Source: Prevotella melaninogenica
Lineage (GTDB): Bacteria > Bacteroidota > Bacteroidia > Bacteroidales > Bacteroidaceae
Direction: 5' to 3'
DNA: 64,000 bases
Assembly (NCBI RefSeq): GCF_013267595.1
Contig: NZ_CP054011.1
Location: forward strand, 1,626,147 to 1,690,146
In this document: piece after piece, positions 56,703 through 64,000 of the stretch
Layout of the letters: the number at the start of each line of letters is the position of its first letter
Numbering within the stretch: position 1 is the stretch's first letter
Translations under genes and position numbers: made by a program
The notes under the pieces: model-generated
What the model was told of the DNA's origin: nothing
Databases searched by the model: none
The model's input: only the letters and a program-made list of their open reading frames with translations

Positions 56703-57683
56703 ATGGATACTCTTTCACTCATAAAACAGCCGATTGAGACAGAATTAGGCGATTTCATCGACCTTTTTAATCATGCTCTCGACCACGAAGATGGCTTGTT
56801 GCGTACGGTTTTGAACCATATCAAGCAACAAGCAGGGAAGCGTATGCGTCCTATTCTCATCCTTCTGATGGCTAAGAACTTTGGTAAGGTTTCTGAAGCA
56901 ACACAGCATGCGGCTGTGGGATTGGAACTTTTACATACGGCTTCACTTGTGCATGACGATGTCGTTGATGAAGCGGCTGCTCGCAGAGGGCAGGCGAGTG
57001 TGAATGCTGATTATGATAATAAGGTGGCTGTATTAGTGGGTGATTACGTGCTTTCAACTGCCTTACTTCATGTTAGTTACACGCACTCAGAGATTATTGT
57101 GCGCTATCTTGCAGAGTTAGGTCGTACGTTGAGTGATGGTGAAATTCTTCAGTTGTGGAATATTCAGAATAAAGAAATCACCGAAGAGGTTTACTATAAA
57201 ATTATTGAACGTAAGACAGCTGCGCTCTTTGAATCGTGTGCTGCTATTGGTGCTGAGTCGGCTAATGCAAGCGATGAGGAGGTTGAAGCGGCAAGACTCT
57301 TTGGTAAACATCTCGGAATTGTCTTCCAAATTCGTGATGATATCTTCGATTATTATGACTCTGAGGCTGAAATTGGTAAGCCAACGGGTAACGATATGGC
57401 TGAAGGAAAGCTCACTTTACCAATCATTTATGCGTTGAATTCGACAAAAAATGAGGAAATGCTTGCTTTGGCTCATAAGGTGAAAGCACACGAGGTGACA
57501 CGCGAAGATATCGATAAATTGGTAGAATTTGCTAAGGTAACTGGTGGTATTGAATATGCTGAACGTCGTATGTGGGACTTTCATGCCGAAGCACAGACTT
57601 TCCTTGATAAGTATGTTAAGGATGATAGTATTCGTTCTGCTCTCCAGACTTACCTTGATTATGTAATTAAAAGGAAGAAGTAA
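56703..57683 (+). CDS. Polyprenyl diphosphate synthase
   Basis: Trans-isoprenyl diphosphate synthase (326 residues) that extends allylic diphosphates with IPP, here likely for the menaquinone side chain. The two aspartate-rich motifs are in LVHDDVVDEAAARRGQ (first, DDxxD) and FQIRDDIFDYYDSE (second), with the usual GKRMRPILI before them. Product length cannot be read from the sequence. A start at 56670 would sit across the -7 box and is rejected. Confidence 0.93.
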   Translation: MDTLSLIKQPIETELGDFIDLFNHALDHEDGLLRTVLNHIKQQAGKRMRPILILLMAKNFGKVSEATQHAAVGLELLHTASLVHDDVVDEAAARRGQASVNADYDNKVAVLVGDYVLSTALLHVSYTHSEIIVRYLAELGRTLSDGEILQLWNIQNKEITEEVYYKIIERKTAALFESCAAIGAESANASDEEVEAARLFGKHLGIVFQIRDDIFDYYDSEAEIGKPTGNDMAEGKLTLPIIYALNSTKNEEMLALAHKVKAHEVTREDIDKLVEFAKVTGGIEYAERRMWDFHAEAQTFLDKYVKDDSIRSALQTYLDYVIKRKK

Positions 57684-57752
57684 TTGCACTTGTTTAGTGC
57701 AAAAAACTCCCTTTTCATCGTGAGATTGATTAATTTTTGTGATGATAACGAC

Positions 57753-57807
57753 AGTTTCTCTTTATGATGATGGTTTATCCATCACATAAGGAGAAACTCT
57801 TTTTTAT
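57753..57807 (+). terminator. Intrinsic terminator after polyprenyl synthase
   Basis: AGTTTCTC (57753-57760) pairs with GAGAAACT (57791-57798), with an inner GATGG/CCATC stem. CTTTTTTAT follows. Confidence 0.8.
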
Positions 57808-57873
57808 GTCTTTTATTGACTTATTCTTTATCAATGGCATGCGTTGTTATGTTACATATTACTTGTGTTAAGG

Positions 57874-57939
57874 CTTAGCACTAATCGTGCGGAGCGTCCG
57901 CACATATGGTGCGGATGCCCCGCACCATATGTGTTTATG
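57874..57939. repeat. GC-rich 22-bp palindrome array, locus 6
   Basis: Units start at 57874 (TTAGCACTAATCGTGCGG), 57896 (TCCGCACATATGGTGCGG) and 57918 (CCCGCACCATATGTGTT), 22 bp apart. It lies in the 716-bp stretch between the polyprenyl synthase and deoC, which holds no gene. Confidence 0.8.
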
Positions 57940-58303
57940 GTGTTTTACTTCACAATAATACTATCTATAGGTTATCTTTTGCCCTTATAACGATGGCTTC
58001 TGACCATAAGTTGATTGATTTATAGGTACCATGTACGTACTGTTTATCTTATTGTTTTGGATTACTTATAGTTTTATGTGACTACAAGAGATATTTTCCT
58101 GTGCTTATTTAGTTTATATTTGTGTGTTTTTCTTGCTGTTTATTGTATTTCTGAAAATTGTCTTTTCTTGCCTTTTTAATGAGGTGTTTCGTAAATATAA
58201 TCTATATAACATTTAAAAATAGATTATATTATGAGGTTTATTTAAAATTGTCTTTCTTTGAAAGAACAATAAATGAGAGATGTTTTCAAGTGTAGATACG
58301 GAA

Positions 58304-58331
58304 AAAGGGACATACAAAGTGTATGCCCCTT
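58304..58331 (-). terminator. deoC terminator
   Basis: On the minus strand AAGGGGCATAC and GTATGTCCCTT form a stem followed by TTTTT, about 70 bp after the deoC stop. Confidence 0.75.
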
Positions 58332-58399
58332 ATAGGTTACTTTTGTTTTATTTTATCAGTTTCAGCGTTTTAATTTTTTGTTACTGTTGGCTGAAAAGT

Positions 58400-59347
58400 T
58401 TAGAAGAACTTAGACTCTGTACCAATGATTTCACTTAGCAAGAGGTTGGTAAGACGGCTTGTACCCATGCGGAACCAGTAGTTTGTGAGCCATTTCTCGC
58501 CTAAGACCTCTTTAACAATGGTATAGTAGATTACTGCATCCATGACAGTGTTGATACCGCCAGCAGGCTTTAAACCAATCTGTATACCTGTCTTATCATA
58601 GTACTCCTTGATAGCCTGACACATTACATATACAGACTCTGGTGTTGCGCTAATCTTCTCCTTACCTGTACTTGTCTTTATATAGTCGGCTCCTGCGTAC
58701 ATAGAGAGCAGGGATGCGGTCTTGATAGCACTTGCATTGCCAAGATCGCCAGTCTCAAGAATCACCTTCATAGGAACGTCTCCACACACTTGTTTAAGTT
58801 CGTTGATGGTGTCACATACGCCTTCGTAATCGCCTGAAAGGAACTTACCTACAGGCATAACGATGTCAATATGAGTAGCTCCGTCCTTGATTGCAAGTGC
58901 TGTCTCGATGGTTTTCACCTCCAAGAAGGTCTGTGAAGAAGGGAAGTTGCCTGTTACATTTGTAATGTCAACACCGTCTACTTCAAGACTGTCTGCCATC
59001 AACTTTGTGAAGCATGGGTAAGCGCAGAGAGCTGCAACATGCGGTAAATCAGGATATTCAGAGTCAAAACGGTTTACTTTCTCAACCATTTCTAATACCT
59101 TTTCTTCTGTGTCTGTTGTGCTAAGCGTAGTAAGCTCAACGCTGCCTAAGAGGAATTTCTTTACTTCAAGGTTGTCGTTCTCTGATACTTTTTCCGCAAT
59201 AATCTTTGTTACGGCAGCCTTAACTTCCTCGTCAGTGATGTTGAGATTGTACTGTGATAAGGCTTGTTCGTACTCGCTTTTTTCGACGATTCCAACGGCT
59301 TTTTGTGCCTGGATGTCTTTTGAAACAGTGTCTTTAATTGTTCCCAT
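58400..59347 (-). CDS. deoC: Deoxyribose-phosphate aldolase
   Basis: Class I aldolase (315 residues) that splits 2-deoxyribose 5-phosphate into acetaldehyde and glyceraldehyde 3-phosphate in deoxynucleoside breakdown. Schiff-base lysine in DYIKTSTGK, and other family parts in VAALCAYPCFTKLMADSL, HIDIVMPVGKFLSGDYEG, VILETGDLGN and GLKPAGGINT. It has about 55 extra N-terminal residues compared with E. coli DeoC. It is followed by a good terminator. Confidence 0.94.
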   Translation of the reverse strand: MGTIKDTVSKDIQAQKAVGIVEKSEYEQALSQYNLNITDEEVKAAVTKIIAEKVSENDNLEVKKFLLGSVELTTLSTTDTEEKVLEMVEKVNRFDSEYPDLPHVAALCAYPCFTKLMADSLEVDGVDITNVTGNFPSSQTFLEVKTIETALAIKDGATHIDIVMPVGKFLSGDYEGVCDTINELKQVCGDVPMKVILETGDLGNASAIKTASLLSMYAGADYIKTSTGKEKISATPESVYVMCQAIKEYYDKTGIQIGLKPAGGINTVMDAVIYYTIVKEVLGEKWLTNYWFRMGTSRLTNLLLSEIIGTESKFF

Positions 59348-59547
59348 GATTTGTTTTTATTATATTGTTTGTTTTTATTTCTTTGTAGAGTGAGGGTAGG
59401 GGAGGAGCATACTTTTATTCTATACCACTTTTGTTGTCTATTTCTAAGTGTGAAGCATGGTCTTTTTCTGCTGTCATTTTACCCTCTATTTTCCTCCAAA
59501 ATATCTCTTGTTTGAACATTATAGATTATTTTGTATTATTAAATAGC

Positions 59548-59871
59548 TTATTTTAATTTAGGATTGTTCTTGTGTCTATCCTTGTCGCGCTTGGTTTTCT
59601 TGTCAAAACTCTTCTGTAGTTCATCTGTGAGATTGACGCCAGTTTGGTTGGCAAGGCAGAGTAGAACCCATAGGACATCAGCCATTTCTTCTCCTAAATT
59701 GGCTTTCTCACCCTCCTTAAAGCTCTGGTCTCCGTAAGTACGAGCCATTACACGAGCTAATTCTCCTACCTCTTCTGTGAGGCAAGCCATATTGGTTAGT
59801 TCTCTAAAATAGCGTACACCGTTTTCTTTTATCCATTTGTCAACGGCTTGTTGTGCTTCTTCTATTGTCAT
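59548..59871 (-). CDS. MazG-like nucleotide pyrophosphohydrolase
   Basis: A 107-residue protein with a single all-alpha MazG-type fold. The metal-binding acidic motifs are EEVGELARVMAR (about 30-41) and LGEEMADVLWVLLCLA (about 57-72). These enzymes hydrolyse NTPs or dNTPs to monophosphates, removing aberrant nucleotides. A lysine-rich tail follows. Its specific substrate is not evident. dtd is the next gene upstream. Confidence 0.88.
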   Translation of the reverse strand: MTIEEAQQAVDKWIKENGVRYFRELTNMACLTEEVGELARVMARTYGDQSFKEGEKANLGEEMADVLWVLLCLANQTGVNLTDELQKSFDKKTKRDKDRHKNNPKLK

Positions 59872-60068
59872 TGTTTCCGTTTTCCTTATTTGATTGTTAC
59901 ATGTTAAACGTAGGTTATTTGCAGCTAAAAAGTCTATATATGGTTATAGGCTTTGATAGCTTTAATGATAAAATATCATCGATTTAATCGCTGTTTTTGG
60001 TTGTTTATCAGGTTTCTAAGTACTTTAAAAGTGTTCTGTAAGGATGATTGATATGAACGTTATGTCGT

Positions 60069-60521
60069 CTATTCCTTATTCTTTGTATCCATACAGATTG
60101 TTACTGGACCATCATTGAGGAGTTCTACTTTCATGTCTGCACCGAACTCTCCTGTGCCTACTGGTTTCCCCATAGCTTCGCTTAGAGCGTCACAGAAACG
60201 ATTATAGAGAGGAATAGAGAGTTCGTGTGGGGCTGCATGAATCCAGCTTGGACGGTTCCCTTTCTTATAGCTTGCCATAAGTGTAAACTGTGAAACAACG
60301 AGAATTTCGCCATTAATATCCATGATGCTGCGGTTCATTACGCCCATTTCATCGTCGAAAATACGCAAACCTATGATCTTCTTTACCAACCAGTTGATAT
60401 CTTCTTCAGTATCGTCTTTACCAATACCTAATAGGATAAGGTATCCTGTACCAATAGAAGACTTTTCTTGCTGATTGATAGTAACAGAGGCATGGCTAAC
60501 ACGTTGTATTACAATTCTCAT
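60069..60521 (-). CDS. dtd: D-aminoacyl-tRNA deacylase
   Basis: Proofreading enzyme (150 residues) that frees tRNA mischarged with D-amino acids or glycine. Motifs: MRIVIQRVSHASVTI at the N-terminus, VVSQFTLMAS (SQxTLxx active site) and NDGPVTICMDT (NxGPVT). The start at 60521 gives the normal N-terminus. A perfect -7 box TACATTTGC ends only 3 bp before the ATG, so an mRNA made from it would be nearly leaderless. uvrC ends 31 bp upstream, so read-through from uvrC is also possible. Confidence 0.95.
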   Translation of the reverse strand: MRIVIQRVSHASVTINQQEKSSIGTGYLILLGIGKDDTEEDINWLVKKIIGLRIFDDEMGVMNRSIMDINGEILVVSQFTLMASYKKGNRPSWIHAAPHELSIPLYNRFCDALSEAMGKPVGTGEFGADMKVELLNDGPVTICMDTKNKE

Positions 60522-60524
60522 ATC

Positions 60525-60533
60525 GCAAATGTA
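60525..60533 (-). promoter_or_regulatory. -7-like element abutting dtd
   Basis: TACATTTGC on the minus strand ends 3 bp before the dtd ATG. No clear -33 TTTG is found at the right distance. Confidence 0.4.
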
Positions 60534-60552
60534 CAATATTTATTTTAATTAG

Positions 60553-62388
60553 TTACTGATTAGCGTGGAAATAATTATAGACAATAGTTGCTTTGCTTGC
60601 TCCTATTACTTCTGTAAGTTCTTGTAAATCAGCTTCTTTTATGTGTTTCACAGTCTTCAGCTTCTTTAAAAGTGCATCTTTTGTCTTTGGTCCGATACCT
60701 TTTATATCGTCTAACTCGCTGTGTAGCTGTGTCTTAGAGCGTTTGTCTCGATGGAAAGATATAGCATAACGATGCACTTCGTCCTGTATTTGGGTAAGAA
60801 CTTTGAAGAGTTCGCCCTTGATGTCGAGTGCTATTGTCTGCTGTGGGAAGCCGAAAAGAAGCTCGTTTGTGCGGTGACGATCGTCTTTGGCAAGTCCTGC
60901 AATTGGAATACTGAGGTGGAGTTCGTCTTCAACAACTTCTCTTACAACCTCCATTTGACCCTTTCCACCGTCGGTAATTATGAGATCGGGTAGGGGAGTT
61001 CCTTCTTCTTGCATACGGCTGTAACGTCGTCTTACCACCTCCTGCATGGACGCATAGTCATCAGGACCTACTACAGTCTTGATGTTGTATTTGCGATAAT
61101 CCTTCTTAGATGGCTTCATTCCTTTATATACTATGCAGCCAGCAACAGCGTCAGAACCAGAGATATTTGAATTATCGAAGCACTCTATGTGGTAAGGAAG
61201 CTTCGATAACTTCAGTTTGTCTTGGAGTTCTCGCATTAATCGCGTCTGTTTTTGTTCTGGATTTAGCTTTTCTGTCTGTTTTAATCGGTCGAACTTATAC
61301 TGTTTAGCATTCATCTCAGAGAGTTCTAATAGATGATGTTTATCACCACGTTGTGGTATGAAGAATTCAGCACCCTTTACTTTAAAATCAAGTTCAAAAG
61401 GTACGATAATCTCTTTTGCGGTGCTATTAAAGCGTTCACGTATCTCTGGAATAGCCTCATTTAACAACTCTTGATCGGATTCATCGAGTTTTCTTTTGTA
61501 TTCATAAGTAAAGCTTTGATTGATTGCACCATTAGTTACATGGATATAATTAATAAACGCATTCTTTCTTGTATCATCACTTACAATAGTGAAAACATCA
61601 ACATCTGTAATCGTATGACTTACGATTTCGCTCTTTGCTGCGAAGTTATCGAGCGCTAAATAACGCTGTTTACATAATTCAGCTTCCTCAAATCGCAATT
61701 CCTCCGCATATTTCTCCATTTCCTGTTTTAGGAGTTTCTGCACATCACGAGTATTCCCTTTTAATATTTCTCGTGCTTGTTTTATTGCTTCTTGATAATC
61801 TTCATAACTCTGTTTATTGATACATGGTGCTCCACAGTTATGTAAATGATACTCTAAGCAAGGCTTATATTTCCCCTGTTCGATACCTTCTTTCGTAATA
61901 GGGAAGCGACAAGTGCGCGGTTTGTATACCTTCTTAATGATATCAAGAATCGCATACATACTCCCAATATGGCTATATGGCCCATAAAAAGCACCATAAC
62001 GTTTATTGATAGTACGTGTTTTGAATATACGTGGGAAATACTCATTCGTTACGCAAATACTTGGGTAAGTCTTACCATCTTTGAGCAATACGTTGTATTT
62101 AGGCTTGTATTGCTTGATTAGTTGATTTTCTATAAGAAGTGCATCTTCTTCTGTTTTGACTACAGAATATGAAATATCATAAATCTTAGAAACCAACACC
62201 TTTGTTTTAAAACGGTCAACCTCTTTATGGAAGTAGGACGACACACGTCTTTTAAGGTTCTTCGCCTTGCCAACATAGATGATTGTTTTCTCATTATCAT
62301 AGAACTGATATGTGCCTGGTTTCTCAGGCATATTGAGAACAATGTTCTTAAGATAAGCAGTTCGCTTCAAGTTATCTTCTTTATTCAT
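60553..62388 (-). CDS. uvrC: Excinuclease ABC subunit C
   Basis: Nucleotide-excision repair endonuclease (611 residues) that makes both incisions with UvrB. N-terminal GIY-YIG domain (KPGTYQFYDNEKTIIYVGKA, about 18-37), a UvrBC-interaction motif in the middle (about 200-235), the RNase H-like domain with IECFDNSNISGSDAVAG and a C-terminal helix-hairpin-helix (LDDIKGIGPKTKDALLKKL). The start at 62388 has AAAGGAG about 10 nt upstream. A longer frame to 62445 runs through a parS-like site, whose translation gives HVKQ, and is rejected. Confidence 0.95.
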   Translation of the reverse strand: MNKEDNLKRTAYLKNIVLNMPEKPGTYQFYDNEKTIIYVGKAKNLKRRVSSYFHKEVDRFKTKVLVSKIYDISYSVVKTEEDALLIENQLIKQYKPKYNVLLKDGKTYPSICVTNEYFPRIFKTRTINKRYGAFYGPYSHIGSMYAILDIIKKVYKPRTCRFPITKEGIEQGKYKPCLEYHLHNCGAPCINKQSYEDYQEAIKQAREILKGNTRDVQKLLKQEMEKYAEELRFEEAELCKQRYLALDNFAAKSEIVSHTITDVDVFTIVSDDTRKNAFINYIHVTNGAINQSFTYEYKRKLDESDQELLNEAIPEIRERFNSTAKEIIVPFELDFKVKGAEFFIPQRGDKHHLLELSEMNAKQYKFDRLKQTEKLNPEQKQTRLMRELQDKLKLSKLPYHIECFDNSNISGSDAVAGCIVYKGMKPSKKDYRKYNIKTVVGPDDYASMQEVVRRRYSRMQEEGTPLPDLIITDGGKGQMEVVREVVEDELHLSIPIAGLAKDDRHRTNELLFGFPQQTIALDIKGELFKVLTQIQDEVHRYAISFHRDKRSKTQLHSELDDIKGIGPKTKDALLKKLKTVKHIKEADLQELTEVIGASKATIVYNYFHANQ

Positions 62389-62428
62389 TTTGCGTAACTC
62401 CTTTGTATAAAGGGCTTTTAAAGCGTTT

Positions 62429-62444
62429 TGTTTCACGTGGAACA
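62429..62444. promoter_or_regulatory. parS-like ParB binding site 1
   Basis: TGTTTCACGTGGAACA matches the bacterial parS consensus TGTTTCACGTGAAACA at 15 of 16 positions. It is upstream of uvrC and next to a GC-rich palindrome array. Confidence 0.7.
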
Positions 62445-62523
62445 CGAACGGTGCTTTGCGTTAGCACATATGGTGCTTCACGTCAGCACATATGGTGCTA
62501 AGGCTTGGCACGATCGTTGGTGA
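62440..62523. repeat. GC-rich 22-bp palindrome array, locus 7
   Basis: Four units: a degenerate one near 62440 (AACACGAACGGTGC), then 62461 (TTAGCACATATGGTGC), 62483 (TCAGCACATATGGTGC) and 62505 (TTGGCACGATCG), 22 bp apart. It adjoins parS-like site 1. Confidence 0.8.
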
Positions 62524-62574
62524 TCAAATCTTGATATCGTAGTGACGGTTTACAAGCCTCGATAATGTACTTTT

Positions 62575-62621
62575 AAAGAAAAGAGGAGCGACCCTTTGTG
62601 TGGGTTACTCCTCTTCTTTTT
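62575..62621 (-). terminator. apt terminator
   Basis: AAAGAAAAGAGGAGCGACCC pairs with GGGTTACTCCTCTTCTTTTT about 70 bp after the apt stop, with T-runs on both strands. Confidence 0.8.
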
Positions 62622-62692
62622 ATATTCATTTCATTTCCTCTTTCTCATATAAAAAGGGTAGGGAGGAAAGGTTCCTGTCACAGTCTTGCTGA

Positions 62693-63223
62693 TTAGAATT
62701 GGAGTAAAGAAGTAATTTCAATATCCTTATCGAACTGGTCACGACTGTTAGGAAATTCCGAATGGAGTTCGATAATGAAGTTGCAATACACCTTTTTAGG
62801 ATTAAACTTCTTAACAAGGTCACATGCAGCCTTCATCGTTCCACCAGTTGCAAGGAGGTCATCATGGAGCAAAACAACGTCATTTTCGTTGATAGCATCC
62901 TTATGAATCTCGATGGTGTCTATACCATATTCCTTCTGATAACTTTCCTGAATGGTCTCACAAGGAAGCTTACCAGGCTTACGGCAAAGTACGATACCAG
63001 CACCCAAACGGGTGGCAACGGCAGAAGACATGACGAAGCCACGACTCTCGATACCCACAATCTTGGTTACACCCTTACCTTTGTAGAGATCAACCATCTC
63101 ATCAGTAATTTCCTGAAGAGCTTCAGGTGACTTGAATAGGGTAGTCACATCACGAAAGTTAACACCCTTAATAGGCCAATCCGGGATACATCTCAGGTTG
63201 TCTAATAATAGTTTTTTATTCAT
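62693..63223 (-). CDS. apt: Adenine phosphoribosyltransferase
   Basis: Purine salvage enzyme (176 residues) that makes AMP from adenine and PRPP. The PRPP-binding motif is VLLHDDLLATGGTMKAACDL (about 115-134). Other family parts are RCIPDWPIKGVNFRDVTTLF and KIVGIESRGFVMSSAVA. It is transcribed alone, between the parS-like sites, with a terminator downstream. Confidence 0.96.
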   Translation of the reverse strand: MNKKLLLDNLRCIPDWPIKGVNFRDVTTLFKSPEALQEITDEMVDLYKGKGVTKIVGIESRGFVMSSAVATRLGAGIVLCRKPGKLPCETIQESYQKEYGIDTIEIHKDAINENDVVLLHDDLLATGGTMKAACDLVKKFNPKKVYCNFIIELHSEFPNSRDQFDKDIEITSLLQF

Positions 63224-63257
63224 TTTCAGTTTGTTATATAGTTTTGTTTTATGCTAT

Positions 63258-63273
63258 CGTTTCACGTGAAACA
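63258..63273. promoter_or_regulatory. parS-like ParB binding site 2
   Basis: CGTTTCACGTGAAACA matches the parS consensus at 15 of 16 positions and contains the full 14-bp palindrome GTTTCACGTGAAAC. It lies between apt and mnmG. Confidence 0.8.
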
Positions 63274-63340
63274 GGCATGTTTTTAACCTTTAGGCGTGCT
63301 CCTTTTATCCACGTGTTAGGACTTATTTGTCCAAAGAAAG

Positions 63341-64000
63341 TTATCTTCCCATGAGGACAAGCAGCACATTAATGTCGCTTGGGCTCACTCCTGGAATACG
63401 ACTTGCTTGCGCGAGCGTCTCCGGTTGAATCTGTTCTAACTTCTGTCGGCACTCTGTAGAGAGGTCGTGTAGTTCACTATACTTGAAGTGTCCTTTGATT
63501 TTAATGTCTTCAAGACGACGCATTTTCTCAGCAAATACACGCTCACGATCGATATAGCCTTTGTACTTTAGCTTGATTTCAGCAGCCTCAGCAATCTCTT
63601 CTTTACGGTTAGGCGAAGCCTCGATAGCCTCTTTAAGGCTTGGAATAACAGCCGAAAGGTTCTCGAAGTTGACCTGTGGACGTGCTACAAGGTCAACTAT
63701 CTTCGTTGCTCCCTTGATAGGAGATGTACCCAAATGCTCCAAGAAACCGTTTACAACTTCAGGCTTAACCGAAGTGTTGTTACAGAAGTCAAGAATACGA
63801 TTGATATGCTCCTTCTTTTGCATCCACCAGTCATAACGGTCCTGTTTAGCTATACCTATGTTATAAGCACGCTCCGTCAGTCGCGCATCTGCATCGTCTT
63901 GGCGTAAGAGAATACGGTATTCTGCACGCGAAGTAAACATACGATAAGGTTCATCAACGCCCTTTGTAGTAAGGTCATCAATCAACACACCGATGTAACT
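63341..64000 (-). CDS. mnmG: tRNA uridine-5-carboxymethylaminomethyl modification enzyme MnmG, C-terminal part
   Basis: The last 219 codons of mnmG (gidA), cut by the window edge. MnmG with MnmE modifies the wobble uridine of several tRNAs. The visible part begins SYIGVLIDDLTTKGVDEPYR, including the RMFTSRAEYRILLRQDDADARLT signature (described in parts: RMFTSRAEYR, LLRQDDADARLT). It ends with the helical C-terminal domain (YSELHDLSTECRQKLEQ, then ASRIPGVSPSDINVLLV). FAD- and tRNA-binding N-terminal domains lie outside. Confidence 0.96.
   Translation of the reverse strand, partial: SYIGVLIDDLTTKGVDEPYRMFTSRAEYRILLRQDDADARLTERAYNIGIAKQDRYDWWMQKKEHINRILDFCNNTSVKPEVVNGFLEHLGTSPIKGATKIVDLVARPQVNFENLSAVIPSLKEAIEASPNRKEEIAEAAEIKLKYKGYIDRERVFAEKMRRLEDIKIKGHFKYSELHDLSTECRQKLEQIQPETLAQASRIPGVSPSDINVLLVLMGR

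Noticed and set aside
62389..62445. Longer uvrC N-terminus
   Set aside because: It would place a parS-like site and no SD-like sequence in the coding region; MNKEDN at 62388 has AAAGGAG upstream.
1..64000. rRNA, tRNA, prophage or complete insertion sequence
   Set aside because: No tRNA cloverleaf, rRNA motif, integrase, phage structural gene or transposase was found among the frames or spacers read.

Overview
The window looks like a chromosomal segment from a Prevotella-like member of the Bacteroidota (assigned from gene content and style; no database search was possible). Genes are preceded by the phylum's -33 TTTG / -7 TAnnTTTGC promoter instead of -35/-10 boxes. The content includes a type IX secretion component (PorZ), two CarboxypepD/OMP_b-brl-type outer-membrane barrels, ECF sigma factors with a FecR-like partner, SSC-lipobox lipoproteins, a long three-part IspG and a bacterial GH3 protein. 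No rRNA or tRNA gene was found.

Layout. 1-1.8 kb: rnc (cut by the window edge), fabF and acpP on the minus strand. 2.7-14 kb, plus strand: a DUF4254 protein, a heptosyltransferase-like GT9, a lipoprotein, ribonucleotide reductase nrdA-nrdB, a DUF3108 protein, ychF and lgt. Between nrdB and the DUF3108 gene is a dense cluster of DnaA boxes. 14.6-18.3 kb: an AT-rich ketopantoate-reductase-like gene, then mutS. 18.8-24.2 kb, minus strand: a sigma / anti-sigma / outer-membrane receptor trio and a second ECF sigma factor with a small membrane protein. 24.5-26 kb: a retron, made of a folded ncRNA with its own promoter and a reverse transcriptase that ends in a predicted membrane helix. 26-38 kb, minus strand: pabC-pabB, an NAD(P)-binding protein, an orphan LytS-type kinase, ispG, purE, a PAP2-like membrane protein, rpoN, a hypothetical protein and a second outer-membrane barrel. 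38.9-49.4 kb, plus strand: leuS, a YitT-type protein, rdgB, then a tight four-gene cluster GT2-porZ-GT-C-like-acyltransferase. 49.6-64 kb: an Ig-like lipoprotein, GH3, polA, a polyprenyl synthase (+), deoC, a MazG-like protein, dtd, uvrC, apt and the C-terminal part of mnmG.

The most interesting non-coding content is (1) the retron; (2) a probable replication-origin-type DnaA-box cluster at 10.55-10.87 kb, with two parS-like ParB sites at 62.4 and 63.3 kb; and (3) at least three families of intergenic palindrome arrays that differ in sequence but share a 22-bp repeat period. One is GC-rich with core GCACCATATGGTGC (seven loci), one AT-rich with core TTTTCATGAAAA (four loci), and one is a single AGCTCTTAAGCTTTT array. 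Two further dispersed repeats (about 400 bp and about 85 bp) occur twice each.

Start codons were corrected where a recognisable promoter or Shine-Dalgarno-like sequence made the longest open frame impossible or unlikely (DUF4254, the ketopantoate-reductase-like gene, the 36-38 kb barrel, polyprenyl synthase, dtd, uvrC, fabF and pabB).
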